Below, one piece after another: positions 27,299-36,199 of a DNA stretch of 64,000 nt (its first letter is position 1; every line of letters starts with the position of its first letter). The stretch comes from UBA966 sp046350355 (GTDB lineage: Bacteria > Planctomycetota > Phycisphaerae > Phycisphaerales > SM1A02): assembly GCA_046350355.1 (NCBI GenBank), contig JAXMAN010000001.1:434001-498000 (forward strand), written 5' to 3'. The notes under the pieces are model-generated. The model worked only from the letters and a program-made list of their open reading frames with translations. It was not told the origin of the DNA and ran no database searches. Both the position numbers and the translations under genes were made by a program.

Positions 27299-27651
27299 CG
27301 GCCACCACTTCAGCGGGGCAGCCCGGGCGGGAAAAAGGGCACCTGTCAGATTTTCCACCTGTGCCGCCTCGGGGGCAGCGGGAGCGTGATTCGCAACCGC
27401 TTGAAATGGCGCGACTTACGATCGGCAATCTCGGAGAAGAGGGCTGTCTTTCACCCAATTTTGCCATGCACCCCACAGCAACTTGGACCTCGCTATGATC
27501 TCGCCTTCATCCCAACGGCCGTGGTTGGCCGATAGGGGTGGAATCCCTTCCGCTGGTGCCTTGGCGGCATCCGCACGCAAGGATGGGAACTCGTCACTGG
27601 GACCGGCGGTCGACAGTCAGCGCCCCGGCCCGAAACAAGGAGCGAACTCTC
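27299..27651. promoter_or_regulatory. Long upstream region of porin 3
   Basis: About 350 nt without a gene, noticeably less GC-rich than elsewhere. It contains a direct repeat CACCTGT (27340-27346 and 27356-27362, 16 bp apart), a TATGAT -10 candidate at 27494-27499, a CGGCC/GGCCG hairpin in the predicted leader, and an AAGGAG Shine-Dalgarno ending about 9 nt before the ATG. No good -35 at standard spacing; the nearest, TTGCCA, is 27 bp upstream of the -10. Confidence 0.55.
27494..27499 (+). promoter_or_regulatory. Putative -10 box (TATGAT) of porin 3
   Basis: Near-consensus TATGAT about 150 nt before the ATG, giving the array's only gene with a long leader. Confidence 0.5.
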
Positions 27652-29031
27652 ATGAGTCTGACCAAGTTTGTTGGGCTCCTCGCGGGCTCAACCCTCACGC
27701 TCACCAGCGTGAGCTACGGCGCCGCCGAGGCGAACAACGACACCGCCGCTGAGATCCAGAGCCTCAAGGCCGAGATCGCGGCCATGAAGGCCTCTCAGGG
27801 TGAGCAGTGGCTCACCGAGGCCCGCGCGGAGCAGATCCGCGGCGTCGTGCAGGACGTCCTGTCCGACAGCAGCACGCGCACCAGCTTCCAGGCGGCTGGC
27901 GGTCCGACGGCCGGCTACGACAATGGCTTCTTCATGGCCAGCGCCGACGGCAACTGGAAGTTCAAGATCAACGCCCTTGAGCAGGCGCGCTTCGTCTACA
28001 ACAACACCTTCGTTCCGACCACCGGCGGCCCGGGCGGCTCCGACCAGAACACCTGGGGCTTCGAGAACCGTCGCACCCAGCTCTTCTTCTCGGGCAACGT
28101 CGTTGACCCGAGCTGGAAGTACCTGATCGGCATCGCCTACGACGCCCAGAGCGACCCGTACGTTCCGGTCGCTGGTGCGTTCCAGGTCCTGTACGCGCAG
28201 GTCACCAAGGTCCTCGGCGAGGGCTTCTCCCTCACCGTCGGCCAGCAGAACGTGCCGTGGACCTTCGAGAGCAACCTGTTCAACGCCGGCGCTACCCAGA
28301 TGGGTGACTACTCGATCTTCGAGTACATCTTCGGCGCTGGTCAGTCGACGGGTGCCAGCCTGATGTGGCAGAACGACGCGCTCCGCGTCAACGCCGGCTG
28401 GTTCAACACCATCGAGCACGCCGCGGGCGCCTCGACCCAGGGCTGGAACAACACGGGCAACCAGAGCTACGCGCTGGCCGCCCGCGCCGACTGGAAGATC
28501 AGCGGCACTTGGGAGCAGTTCACCAAGGAGTCCAGCTTCAAGGGTGAGGAGTTCGGTGCCAAGGTCGGCGGCTCGCTGATCTGGCAGAACGGCCGTCGCA
28601 TCAACAACCCCCCGGTTGACGGCTCGACCTGGCCCTCGAACCCCTTCGGCTTCAACGCCGACGTCGCGTTCAACTTCGGTGGCGCCAACATCATCGCCCA
28701 GTTCGCCTGGGTCGATGACCTCAACCCCGCCGGCGGCTCCACCTGGGGCCTGAACGTCCAGGGCGGCTTCTTCGTCACCGACGATCTCGAGATCTTCGGC
28801 GCGATGATGTACGACGACCAGGACGACGCGAACTGGTACGTCCAGTTCGGCACCAACTGGTACTTCGCGAAGAACAACGTCAAGGCGACCATCATGGCCA
28901 TCATCCCGCTCGCGGGTGACTCGGCCGCTGCTGGCACCTCGGCGGCGCTCCGCGGCTACGAGGGCGGCATCGGCCTCTCGCCGCAGGACAACAACTTCTC
29001 GATCATGGCGCAGATCCAGATGATGTTCTGA
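27652..29031 (+). CDS. Outer-membrane porin, paralogue 3 of 5 (probably the major one)
   Basis: A 459-residue porin with a signal peptide (MSLTKFVGLLAGSTLTLTSV, cleavage near AxA before NNDTAAE), a short coiled coil (AAEIQSLKAEIAAMKASQ) and the shared helix starting WLTEARAEQIRGVV at about residue 52. The barrel includes FMASADGNWKFKINALEQAR, WGFENRRTQLFFSGNV and WYFAKNNVKATIMAII, ending QIQMMF. Codon choice differs from its neighbours (more GGT, GTT, GCT), it has its own promoter region, a long leader, a strong Shine-Dalgarno and a strong terminator. Together these suggest very high expression. Substrate is unknown. Confidence 0.87.
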   Translation: MSLTKFVGLLAGSTLTLTSVSYGAAEANNDTAAEIQSLKAEIAAMKASQGEQWLTEARAEQIRGVVQDVLSDSSTRTSFQAAGGPTAGYDNGFFMASADGNWKFKINALEQARFVYNNTFVPTTGGPGGSDQNTWGFENRRTQLFFSGNVVDPSWKYLIGIAYDAQSDPYVPVAGAFQVLYAQVTKVLGEGFSLTVGQQNVPWTFESNLFNAGATQMGDYSIFEYIFGAGQSTGASLMWQNDALRVNAGWFNTIEHAAGASTQGWNNTGNQSYALAARADWKISGTWEQFTKESSFKGEEFGAKVGGSLIWQNGRRINNPPVDGSTWPSNPFGFNADVAFNFGGANIIAQFAWVDDLNPAGGSTWGLNVQGGFFVTDDLEIFGAMMYDDQDDANWYVQFGTNWYFAKNNVKATIMAIIPLAGDSAAAGTSAALRGYEGGIGLSPQDNNFSIMAQIQMMF

Positions 29032-29074
29032 TCCTCGCGGATCAGGCATCGGACTGCACCACTCAGGACCTTCC

Positions 29075-29112
29075 AGCGGGTCCGGCTCCGGCCGGACCCG
29101 CTGTGCTTTTGC
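29075..29112 (+). terminator. Intrinsic terminator after porin 3
   Basis: Perfect 12-bp stem (AGCGGGTCCGGC / GCCGGACCCGCT, 29075-29086 with 29091-29102), four-base TCCG loop, then GTGCTTTT. It separates porin 3 from porin 4, which has its own -10 candidate just downstream. Confidence 0.85.
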
Positions 29113-29126
29113 GCGCGGCGCAGCGT

Positions 29127-29132
29127 TACCCT
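29127..29132 (+). promoter_or_regulatory. Putative -10 box (TACCCT) of porin 4
   Basis: TANNNT hexamer 7 nt before the GTG start at 29140. Confidence 0.42.
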
Positions 29133-29139
29133 TCCCCGC

Positions 29140-30525
29140 GTGCACGGCCTCGCCGCCATCCTGACGCTCGCGCTCGGCGCGCCGGACGCGATTGGCTCGG
29201 CCGCCGCCGCCACCGCGGCGCCCGACGCCATCCAGTCCGAGCTCGCGCAGATGCGCGCGGAGCTCGCGCAGATCCGCGCGCAGCAGCGCGACGGCTGGAT
29301 CGACCAGGCGCGCGCGGAGCAGATCCGCGGCATCGTGGAGGATGTCCTCGCCGACAGCGCGACGCGCGCCTCGCTGCAGGGCGCGACCGACGGCGCCGTC
29401 TCGGGCTACCAGCGCGGCGTCGGCTTCTTCGTCGGCTCGCCCGACGGGAACTTCCGCCTCGAGATCTTCGGCTTCACGCAGCAGCGCTTCGTCTACAACG
29501 CGGGCTATGACGCCGCGGAGCGCGCGCCCTACGGCGTCGACAGCGTCTGGGGCTTCGAATCGCGCCGCAACGAGCTCTTCCTCAACGGCAACATCCTGGA
29601 CAAGTCGCTGCAGTACCTCGTGGGCTTCTCCTACGACCAGCACACCGATCCCGAGTACATGCCATCGGCCAACGGCAATCCGGGGGTCGCGACCGGCGCG
29701 CAGCTGGGCATCAGCTACCTGAACCTCACGAAGCAGCTCGCCGACGGATGGTTCGTGCAGGTGGGCTCGATCTTCACGCCGTGGACCTACCAGAGCCACC
29801 TCTTCGCCGCGCAGAACACGCAGATGGGCGAGTACTCGCCGCTGGAGTTCCTCTTCGGCGCGGCGTACACGACGGGCGTCAACGTCGGCGTCGCGAACGA
29901 GCAGATCATCTGGCAGGTCTGCTGGGGCGACGCGATCGGGCTGGCACCCAGCGGCTGGAACGCGGACTCGAACCAGTCGGGCGCGGTCGCGACGCGGCTG
30001 AACTGGAAGCTCGCGGGCAACTGGGACGAGTACGCCAACGAGACCAGCTTCCCCGGCGATCCCTTCGGCGCCTTCCTCGGCGTGGCCGCGCGCTGGCAGA
30101 ACGGCCGCGCGATCAACCCCGTGGCCGCGCAGACGGCGGGGCAGTGGGGGCTCACCGCGGACATCAACCTGATGTTCGGCGGCGCGAACCTCATCGCGCA
30201 GGGCGTCTACATCGCCGACTACGTCTCGCCCCGCGCGGGCGCCTGGGGCGCGCTGGTGCAGGGCGGGTTCTTCGTGAGCGACTCGGTGGAGCTCTTCGCC
30301 AACTGGACGGTCGCCAACGTGCTTGGGACCCAGTCGGTGGCGAACCTGGGGGGCAACTGGTACATCGACCGCGCCTCGCTCAAGGTCACCGCGCGCGCGA
30401 TGGTGCCCACCAGCGGGAACTTCGGGACCTTCTACGCGGCCTTCCTGCCCGCGCAGGGGCTGCTGGACGCCGCCGCCCCGAACAACAGCGTCTCCTTCGT
30501 GCTGCAGCTCCAGATGGCCTTCTGA
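29140..30525 (+). CDS. Outer-membrane porin, paralogue 4 of 5
   Basis: A 461-residue porin starting at GTG. The signal peptide is short (MHGLAAILTLALGAPDAIGS-) and lacks basic residues, the weakest of the five; an alternative upstream start is not evident. A coiled coil (ELAQMRAELAQIRAQQ) leads into the shared helix, here WIDQARAEQIRGIVEDVLAD (about residue 53). Barrel segments FFVGSPDGNFRLEIFGFTQQ, WGFESRRNELFLNGNI and IFTPWTYQSHLF resemble porin 3 more than 1, 2 or 5. It ends in LQLQMAF. Near-leaderless; the substrate is unknown. Confidence 0.84.
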   Translation: MHGLAAILTLALGAPDAIGSAAAATAAPDAIQSELAQMRAELAQIRAQQRDGWIDQARAEQIRGIVEDVLADSATRASLQGATDGAVSGYQRGVGFFVGSPDGNFRLEIFGFTQQRFVYNAGYDAAERAPYGVDSVWGFESRRNELFLNGNILDKSLQYLVGFSYDQHTDPEYMPSANGNPGVATGAQLGISYLNLTKQLADGWFVQVGSIFTPWTYQSHLFAAQNTQMGEYSPLEFLFGAAYTTGVNVGVANEQIIWQVCWGDAIGLAPSGWNADSNQSGAVATRLNWKLAGNWDEYANETSFPGDPFGAFLGVAARWQNGRAINPVAAQTAGQWGLTADINLMFGGANLIAQGVYIADYVSPRAGAWGALVQGGFFVSDSVELFANWTVANVLGTQSVANLGGNWYIDRASLKVTARAMVPTSGNFGTFYAAFLPAQGLLDAAAPNNSVSFVLQLQMAF

Positions 30526-30562
30526 CCGGCGAGGGACCCGCAGCCGCCCGGGGCCGTTTTGC

Positions 30563-30568
30563 TACGAT
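30563..30568 (+). promoter_or_regulatory. Putative -10 box (TACGAT) of porin 5
   Basis: TGC-TACGAT (extended form) 9 nt before the ATG at 30578. Confidence 0.45.
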
Positions 30569-30577
30569 TTCCCGCGC

Positions 30578-32248
30578 ATGTCCCGCCCCACCGCATCCAC
30601 GCTCACGCTCGTCGCCGCGCCGGTCCTCGCCGCCGCCGTCCTGGGCCAGGCCGCCGGTGCGCAGTCGACGCCGCCCGCCGCCCCCGCGCCCTCGGGCGCC
30701 TCGCAGGCGGGGCAGAAGCCCTCCGTCGACGAGCTCATGAAGCGGATGGAGGCCCTCGAGGAGCGCAACCGCGAGCTCGAGACGCGCGTCACCGACCTCA
30801 ACAAGCAGCAGGGCGAGCAGTGGCTCACCGAGCAGCGCGCCGGGCAGATCCGCGAGATCGTCGCCGACGTGCTCTCCGATTCCCAGACGCGCGCGTCGCT
30901 CCAGGACTCGGGGATGACCGCGGGCTGGAACGACGGCTTCTTCCTCGCGAGCGCCGACGGCCGCTTCCGCATGAACTTCGGCGGCTTCATGCAGTCGCGC
31001 TTCACCTACAGCAACATCCAGCCCGGTCCCTACCGGTCCTTCCCGAGTCCCGCGGCGGACCAGTTCGTCTACGACCGCAACGACAACCGCTACGGCTTCG
31101 GCCTGCCCAACGTCGAGCTCTGGACCGACGGCCACATCCTGAGCAAGGACTTCCAGTACATGGTGAAGGCCCGCTTCTACGAGCAGGTCGCCACCGACCT
31201 CCAGAAGGGCTCCACCGGCGCGATCGCGGGCGACATCGACTTCTCCGGCTTCGAGCTCCTCGACGCCTGGATGCGCTTCAACCTCGACGACAACTGGTCG
31301 ATCCGCGCGGGCCAGTTCCGCACCCCGTTCTCCCGCGGATTCCTGGTGCTCGAGCAGTACCAGATGTCCTCGGCGCGCTCGGTCGTCGACTACCACTACG
31401 CGCTGGGCTACACGCAGGGCATCGAGGCGGAGTTCAGCTCCGACGAGTTCCGCGCGCGCGTCTCCTTCAACAACGGCGAGCTCGACAACCTGCTCGGCGA
31501 CGCCAACGCGAACTACGGCGGCGACCTCTTCAAGGTCTATCCCACCGGCAGCTTCACCGGGCAGAACAACCCCTGGTGGGAGATGCCCTCGGTCTTCAGC
31601 GTCACCAGCCGCCTCGAGTGGAAGCCCGCGGGCTCCTGGACCCAGTTCCGCAGCTACACCTCGCCCGCCGGCGAGAGCTTCGGCTCGCTCCTGGGCCTGG
31701 GCATGCACTACCAGCAGTCGCGCGGCTACCAGACCAACCAGGGCACGCCCGGGCTCGACGACCCGCTCTCGAACTGGCTCGCGGTCACGCTCGACGGCCA
31801 GATGAACTTCGGCGGCGCGTCGCTCTACGGCGCCTTCTTCTACAACTACGTGAGCGCCCCCGCGGCGACGATCCCGCTCTTCGGCTCCTCGCAGCCCGCG
31901 AACCAGCAGGATTTCGGCGACATCAACATCCTCGCCTTCCAGCTCCAGGGCTCGGTCTACTTCATGCCCAAGGTCGAGGGCTTCGCGCGCTACGAGTTCG
32001 CGTACATGTGGGGCTTCAACGAGGCCACCGTCGGCGCGAGCAACTCCGCGCTGCTGGATCCCGATCCGCTCAACCTGCTCACCATCGGCGTCAACTGGTA
32101 CCTCGACGGCCAGGACGTGAAGTGGACGACCGACCTGGGCTGGGCGATCACCGACGTGCACCCGTGGTTCGCCGACCTGGACGCCGGATGGCGTCCGTCG
32201 CGCGCGAACGAGCTGGTCTTCCGCACGCAGCTCCAGCTCATGTTCTGA
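30578..32248 (+). CDS. Outer-membrane porin, paralogue 5 of 5
   Basis: A 556-residue porin, the longest and most divergent of the array. Signal peptide cleavage is likely after AAGAQ (about residue 28). A coiled coil (VDELMKRMEALEERNRELET) is followed by the shared helix starting WLTEQRAGQIREIVADVLSD (about residue 81). The barrel starts FFLASADGRFRMNFGGFMQS and contains SIRAGQFRTPFSRGFLVLEQ and FNNGELDNLLGDANANY, features reminiscent of the OprP phosphate porin family. It ends LQLQLMF. It is the last gene before purL. Confidence 0.85.
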   Translation: MSRPTASTLTLVAAPVLAAAVLGQAAGAQSTPPAAPAPSGASQAGQKPSVDELMKRMEALEERNRELETRVTDLNKQQGEQWLTEQRAGQIREIVADVLSDSQTRASLQDSGMTAGWNDGFFLASADGRFRMNFGGFMQSRFTYSNIQPGPYRSFPSPAADQFVYDRNDNRYGFGLPNVELWTDGHILSKDFQYMVKARFYEQVATDLQKGSTGAIAGDIDFSGFELLDAWMRFNLDDNWSIRAGQFRTPFSRGFLVLEQYQMSSARSVVDYHYALGYTQGIEAEFSSDEFRARVSFNNGELDNLLGDANANYGGDLFKVYPTGSFTGQNNPWWEMPSVFSVTSRLEWKPAGSWTQFRSYTSPAGESFGSLLGLGMHYQQSRGYQTNQGTPGLDDPLSNWLAVTLDGQMNFGGASLYGAFFYNYVSAPAATIPLFGSSQPANQQDFGDINILAFQLQGSVYFMPKVEGFARYEFAYMWGFNEATVGASNSALLDPDPLNLLTIGVNWYLDGQDVKWTTDLGWAITDVHPWFADLDAGWRPSRANELVFRTQLQLMF

Positions 32249-32318
32249 CGCCCGCCCGCGCCTGCGCGAGCACCGGGGAAGGACCGCTCCGCGCGCCGGA
32301 AGATGCGCGGAAAACCCC

Positions 32319-32324
32319 TATACT
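32319..32324 (+). promoter_or_regulatory. Putative -10 box (TATACT) of the purL cluster
   Basis: CTATACTT 9 nt before the ATG at 32334; likely promoter for the seven-gene co-directional cluster. Confidence 0.5.
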
Positions 32325-32333
32325 TCAGGGTCC

Positions 32334-35300
32334 ATGAGCGTGGTCCACCGCGTCGAAGTCCGTCCGAGGCCGGGCCACCGCGATCCCCGCGGCGAAGGCG
32401 TCCTGCGCCAGGCCACCGCGCTGGGCGGACCCGTCCCGCAGCGCGTGGAGCACGCCGCCGTCTACCTGCTCGAGGGGGAGCTCGACGCGCCCACCGTGCA
32501 GCGCATCGCGCAGGAGCTGCTCGCCGATCCCGTCACGCAGGTGGCCGAGGTGCTCGCTCCCGGCGCGCCCAGCCGCCGCCGCGCGGACGCGCTGGTCGAG
32601 GTGCACCCGCTCCCCGGCGTCACCGATCCCGCCGCCGAGAGCGTGGAGCTCGCGGTGCACGCGATGTTCGGCGCCTCGGTGCGCGTGCGCACGGGCGAGC
32701 GCTTCGACTTCACCGGCATCCCGCAGGAGGCCGCGGGCGCGCTCGCCGAGCGCGCGCTCGCCAACAAGGTCGTGCAGGGGATCCACGCGGAGCCTTGGCA
32801 TCCGCAGCGCTTCCCGACGGGCCACCATTACGAGCTGCAGGTGCGCTCCGTCCCGGTCACGCGCCTGGACGACGCCGCGCTGGAGAAGCTCAGCCGCGAC
32901 GCGCACCTCTTCCTCTCGCTGGAGGAGATGCGCGCGATCCAGGCCGAGTACCGCCGCCTGGGCCGCGAGCCGCGCGAGATCGAGCTGGAGACGATCGCGC
33001 AGACCTGGAGCGAGCACTGCGTCCACAAGACGCTCAAGAGCACCGTGCGCTACCGCGAGGCGGGCCTCGCGCCGGGCCAGCGCGCGCTCGCCGGCGCGGA
33101 CGCCGCGGGCCGCCCCGGACACGCGCGCGGCGACGACGGCACCGTCACCATCCGCAACCTGCTCAAGAGCACCGTCGCGGCGGCGACCTTCGAGCTCATC
33201 GACGACGCGCGCCCCGACCGCATCGACTGGTGCCTCTCGGTCTTCGTCGACAACTCCGGCGTCATCGCCTTCGACGACGAGCACGCCGTCTGCTTCAAGT
33301 GCGAGACGCACAACCGGCCCAGCGCGATCGAGCCCTACGGCGGCGCGGCGACGGGCATCGGCGGCTGCATCCGCGACATCATGGGCACCGGCCTGGGCGC
33401 GAAGCCGATCGCCGCGACCGACGTCTTCTGCGTCGCGCCCACCGACCTCGCGCAGGTGCCCGCGGGCTGCCTGCCGCCGGCGCGCATCCTGACGCAGGTC
33501 GTCGCGGGCGTGCGCGACTACGGCAACCGCATGGGCATCCCCACGCTCAACGGCGCCGTCTGGACCGACGCGCGCTACGTGGGCAACCCGCTCGTCTACT
33601 GCGGCGTCGTCGGCACGATGCCGCGCACGATGGTCAAGGGCGCGGCGCGCCGCGGCGACCGCATCGTCGCCATCGGCGGACGCACCGGCCGCGACGGCAT
33701 CCATGGCGCGACCTTCTCGAGCGCGGAGGTCGAGCACGGCCACGCCGCCGAGTTCAGCCACGCGGTGCAGATCGGCAACGCGATCACGCAGAAGAAGATG
33801 CTCGACGCGATGCTCGCCGCGCGCGACCAGGCCGACGGCCCGCTCTACAGCGGCGCGACGGACTGCGGCGCGGGCGGCTTCAGCAGCGCGGTGGGCGAGA
33901 TGGGCAAGGATCTCGGCGCGACCGTGCACCTGGACCGCGCCCCCGTGAAGTACGACGGCCTCAGCCCCACCGAGGTGTGGATCTCCGAGGCGCAGGAGCG
34001 CATGGTGCTCAGCGTCCCGCCCGCGAAGCTGCCGCGCCTGCGCGCGGCCTGCCAGGCGCACGGCGTGGAGCTCTGCGAACTGGGCGACTTCGGCACCGAG
34101 GACGGCGCCATCCGCCTGCTCTGGCACGGCACCGAGGTCGGCGCGATCGACACGCACTTCCTGCACGAGGGCGTCCCGATGCCCGTGCGCGAGGCGGTCT
34201 GGGACGCGGCATGGAGCGCGGCGCAGGAGCCGGCGCCGGCGGCGGGGGCGGGCGTCGGCCCGCTGCTCACCGACACGCTGCGCACGCTGCTGGCGCATCC
34301 GAACCTCGCGAGCAAGGCGTGGATCATCCGCCAGTACGACCACGAGGTGCAGGGCGGCAGCGTCGTCAAGCCGCTCGTGGGCGTGGGCGAAGGCGGTCCC
34401 TCCGACGCGGCGGTCGTGCATCCGGTCCCGGGCACGCGCCGCGCGCTGGCGATCGCCAACGGGCTCGCGACCGGCTGGAGCGCGGACCCGTACGCGATGA
34501 CCCTCGCGGCGATCGACGAGTGCGTGCGCAACCTGGTCTGCGTCGGCGCGGATCCGGCGCGCATCGCGATCCTCGACAACTTCTGCTGGCCAAGCTGCGA
34601 CGAGCCGCGCAACATGGGCGCGCTCGTGCGCGCGGCGGAGGCGTGCTACGACGGCGCGCACGCCTACCGCGCCCCCTTCATCAGCGGCAAGGACAGCCTC
34701 AAGAACCAGTTCCGCACGCAGGACGGCCGGACCATCATGATCCCGCCGACGCTGCTGATCTCGGGCTTCGGCATCGTCCCCGACGCGCAGCGCGCATGCA
34801 CGATGGACCTGAAGTCCGCGGGCGGCGCGCTGCTGCTGGTGGGCACGACCGGCGCGCGCATGGGCGGCAGCCATCGCGCGATGCTCGGCGCCTGCGCGCA
34901 CCGCGACATGCGCCTGCCCGAGGTCGATCCCGCCCGCGGCGCGCGGACCGCGCGCGCCGTCGCCGCGTGCATCGCGCGCGGGCTGGTGCGCAGCGCGCAC
35001 GACCCCAGCGAGGGCGGCCTGCTTCCCGCGCTCGCGGAGATGTGCTTCGCGGGCGGCCTGGGCGCGGAGCTCGACCTCTCGCGCGTGCCCGTCCCCGCGG
35101 GCGCCGAGGTTCCCGAGGAGTGCCGCGCCTTCGCAGAGGATCCGCACCGCTACCTGCTCGAAGTCGACCCCGCGCACGTCGGCGAGGTCTGCGCGCTGCT
35201 GGGCGATCTCCCGCATGCGGTCGTCGGCACCGTCGCGTCCAGCCCCTCGCTGGAGCTGGTGGGCACGCAGACCGCGCGCGAGCGCGTCGGCATCGACGCC

Positions 35301-35342
35301 CTGCGCGCCGCATGGAGCACGCTTCCCGGAGGCATCCGATGA
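32334..35342 (+). CDS. purL: Phosphoribosylformylglycinamidine synthase subunit PurL with N-terminal duplicated PurS-like domain
   Basis: A 1002-residue FGAM synthase large subunit for purine synthesis. It is longer than the ~740-residue small PurL because residues about 1-175 hold two PurS-like units: VHRVEVRPRPGHRDPRGEGV...AQELLADPVTQV and ADALVEVHPLPGVTDPAAES...ALANKVVQGI. The PurL core follows: ETIAQTWSEHCVHKTLKS, KCETHNRPSAIEPYGGAATG, GCIRDIMGTGLG, DCGAGGFSSAVGEMG, and a C-terminal HDPSEGGLLPALAEMCF. The glutaminase domain is separate (purQ) and overlaps by ATGA. So subunit PurS is fused to PurL while PurQ is free. Confidence 0.94.
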   Translation: MSVVHRVEVRPRPGHRDPRGEGVLRQATALGGPVPQRVEHAAVYLLEGELDAPTVQRIAQELLADPVTQVAEVLAPGAPSRRRADALVEVHPLPGVTDPAAESVELAVHAMFGASVRVRTGERFDFTGIPQEAAGALAERALANKVVQGIHAEPWHPQRFPTGHHYELQVRSVPVTRLDDAALEKLSRDAHLFLSLEEMRAIQAEYRRLGREPREIELETIAQTWSEHCVHKTLKSTVRYREAGLAPGQRALAGADAAGRPGHARGDDGTVTIRNLLKSTVAAATFELIDDARPDRIDWCLSVFVDNSGVIAFDDEHAVCFKCETHNRPSAIEPYGGAATGIGGCIRDIMGTGLGAKPIAATDVFCVAPTDLAQVPAGCLPPARILTQVVAGVRDYGNRMGIPTLNGAVWTDARYVGNPLVYCGVVGTMPRTMVKGAARRGDRIVAIGGRTGRDGIHGATFSSAEVEHGHAAEFSHAVQIGNAITQKKMLDAMLAARDQADGPLYSGATDCGAGGFSSAVGEMGKDLGATVHLDRAPVKYDGLSPTEVWISEAQERMVLSVPPAKLPRLRAACQAHGVELCELGDFGTEDGAIRLLWHGTEVGAIDTHFLHEGVPMPVREAVWDAAWSAAQEPAPAAGAGVGPLLTDTLRTLLAHPNLASKAWIIRQYDHEVQGGSVVKPLVGVGEGGPSDAAVVHPVPGTRRALAIANGLATGWSADPYAMTLAAIDECVRNLVCVGADPARIAILDNFCWPSCDEPRNMGALVRAAEACYDGAHAYRAPFISGKDSLKNQFRTQDGRTIMIPPTLLISGFGIVPDAQRACTMDLKSAGGALLLVGTTGARMGGSHRAMLGACAHRDMRLPEVDPARGARTARAVAACIARGLVRSAHDPSEGGLLPALAEMCFAGGLGAELDLSRVPVPAGAEVPEECRAFAEDPHRYLLEVDPAHVGEVCALLGDLPHAVVGTVASSPSLELVGTQTARERVGIDALRAAWSTLPGGIR

Positions 35343-36169
35343 GCACCCGCAGCGTCCACGGCCCGCGCGCACTCGTCATCACCGCCGCCGGCATCAACTG
35401 CGACGGCGAGCTCGTCGAGGCCTTCGCCGCCGCGGGCGCGGTCCCGGAGACCGCGCTCCTGGGCGAGCTCGCGCGCGATCCCTCGCGCATCGACCGCTAC
35501 CAGCTCATCGGCCTGCCCGGCGGCTTCAGCTACGGCGACGACATCGCCGCGGGGCGCATCATGGCGGCGCTCATCCGCCGCTCGATCTACCCCGCGCTCG
35601 CCGCGGCGGTCGAGCGCGGCACGCCGATCATCTGCCCCTGCAACGGCTTCCAGATCGCGGTGCAGGCGGGGCTGCTGCCCGGCCCGGCGGCGGGCGCGCC
35701 CTGGCCCGCGCAGCCCGCGGTGCCGACGGTCGCACTCGCGCAGAACAGCGACGGCCGCTTCCGCGACGTCTGGACGCGCGTGGAGATCCCCGCGAACACG
35801 CGCTGCATCTGGACGCAGGGGCTGGAGGCGGACGCCGCCACCGGCATGCTCCCGAGCGCGCACGGCGAGGGCCGCCTGGTCGCCGACGAGGCGCACCTGG
35901 ACGCGCTCGAGGCCGCCGGCCAGGTGGCGGTGCGCTACCTCGAGCCGGACCACTTCAACGGCAGCATGCGGCGCATCGCCGGCATCTGCGACGCCAGCGG
36001 GCTCGTCTTCGGGCTGATGCCGCATCCCGAGCGCTACACGCGCTGGACGCAGCATCCCTCGTGGACGCGGCTGGCCGCCTCGCAGCGCGCGGGCGAGCCG
36101 CTGGGGCTGCGCATCTTCCGCAACGCGGTGCAGCGCGTGCTCGCCGGCGGCGCGGCGGTCCCCGCCTAG
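35339..36169 (+). CDS. purQ: Phosphoribosylformylglycinamidine synthase subunit PurQ (glutaminase)
   Basis: A 276-residue class I glutamine amidotransferase supplying ammonia to PurL. Family marks: ITAAGINCDGE at the N-terminus, GLPGGFSYGDDIAAGRI, the nucleophile Cys in ICPCNGFQIAVQAGLLPG, and the His/Glu in LMPHPERYT. ATGA overlap with purL implies translational coupling. Length is slightly above the usual 220-265 of small PurQ. Confidence 0.95.
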   Translation: MSTRSVHGPRALVITAAGINCDGELVEAFAAAGAVPETALLGELARDPSRIDRYQLIGLPGGFSYGDDIAAGRIMAALIRRSIYPALAAAVERGTPIICPCNGFQIAVQAGLLPGPAAGAPWPAQPAVPTVALAQNSDGRFRDVWTRVEIPANTRCIWTQGLEADAATGMLPSAHGEGRLVADEAHLDALEAAGQVAVRYLEPDHFNGSMRRIAGICDASGLVFGLMPHPERYTRWTQHPSWTRLAASQRAGEPLGLRIFRNAVQRVLAGGAAVPA

Positions 36170-36199
36170 CGCGCGACGCGCCACGCACAGGAGACGACC

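Noticed and set aside
23997..32248. Repeated porin segments as a CRISPR or mobile repeat array
   Set aside because: The similarity is at protein level across whole genes with divergent DNA; there are no short regularly spaced identical repeats anywhere in the window.
32325..35372. 1015-codon frame antisense to purL
   Set aside because: Antisense shadow of purL without family motifs; common in DNA with high third-position GC.
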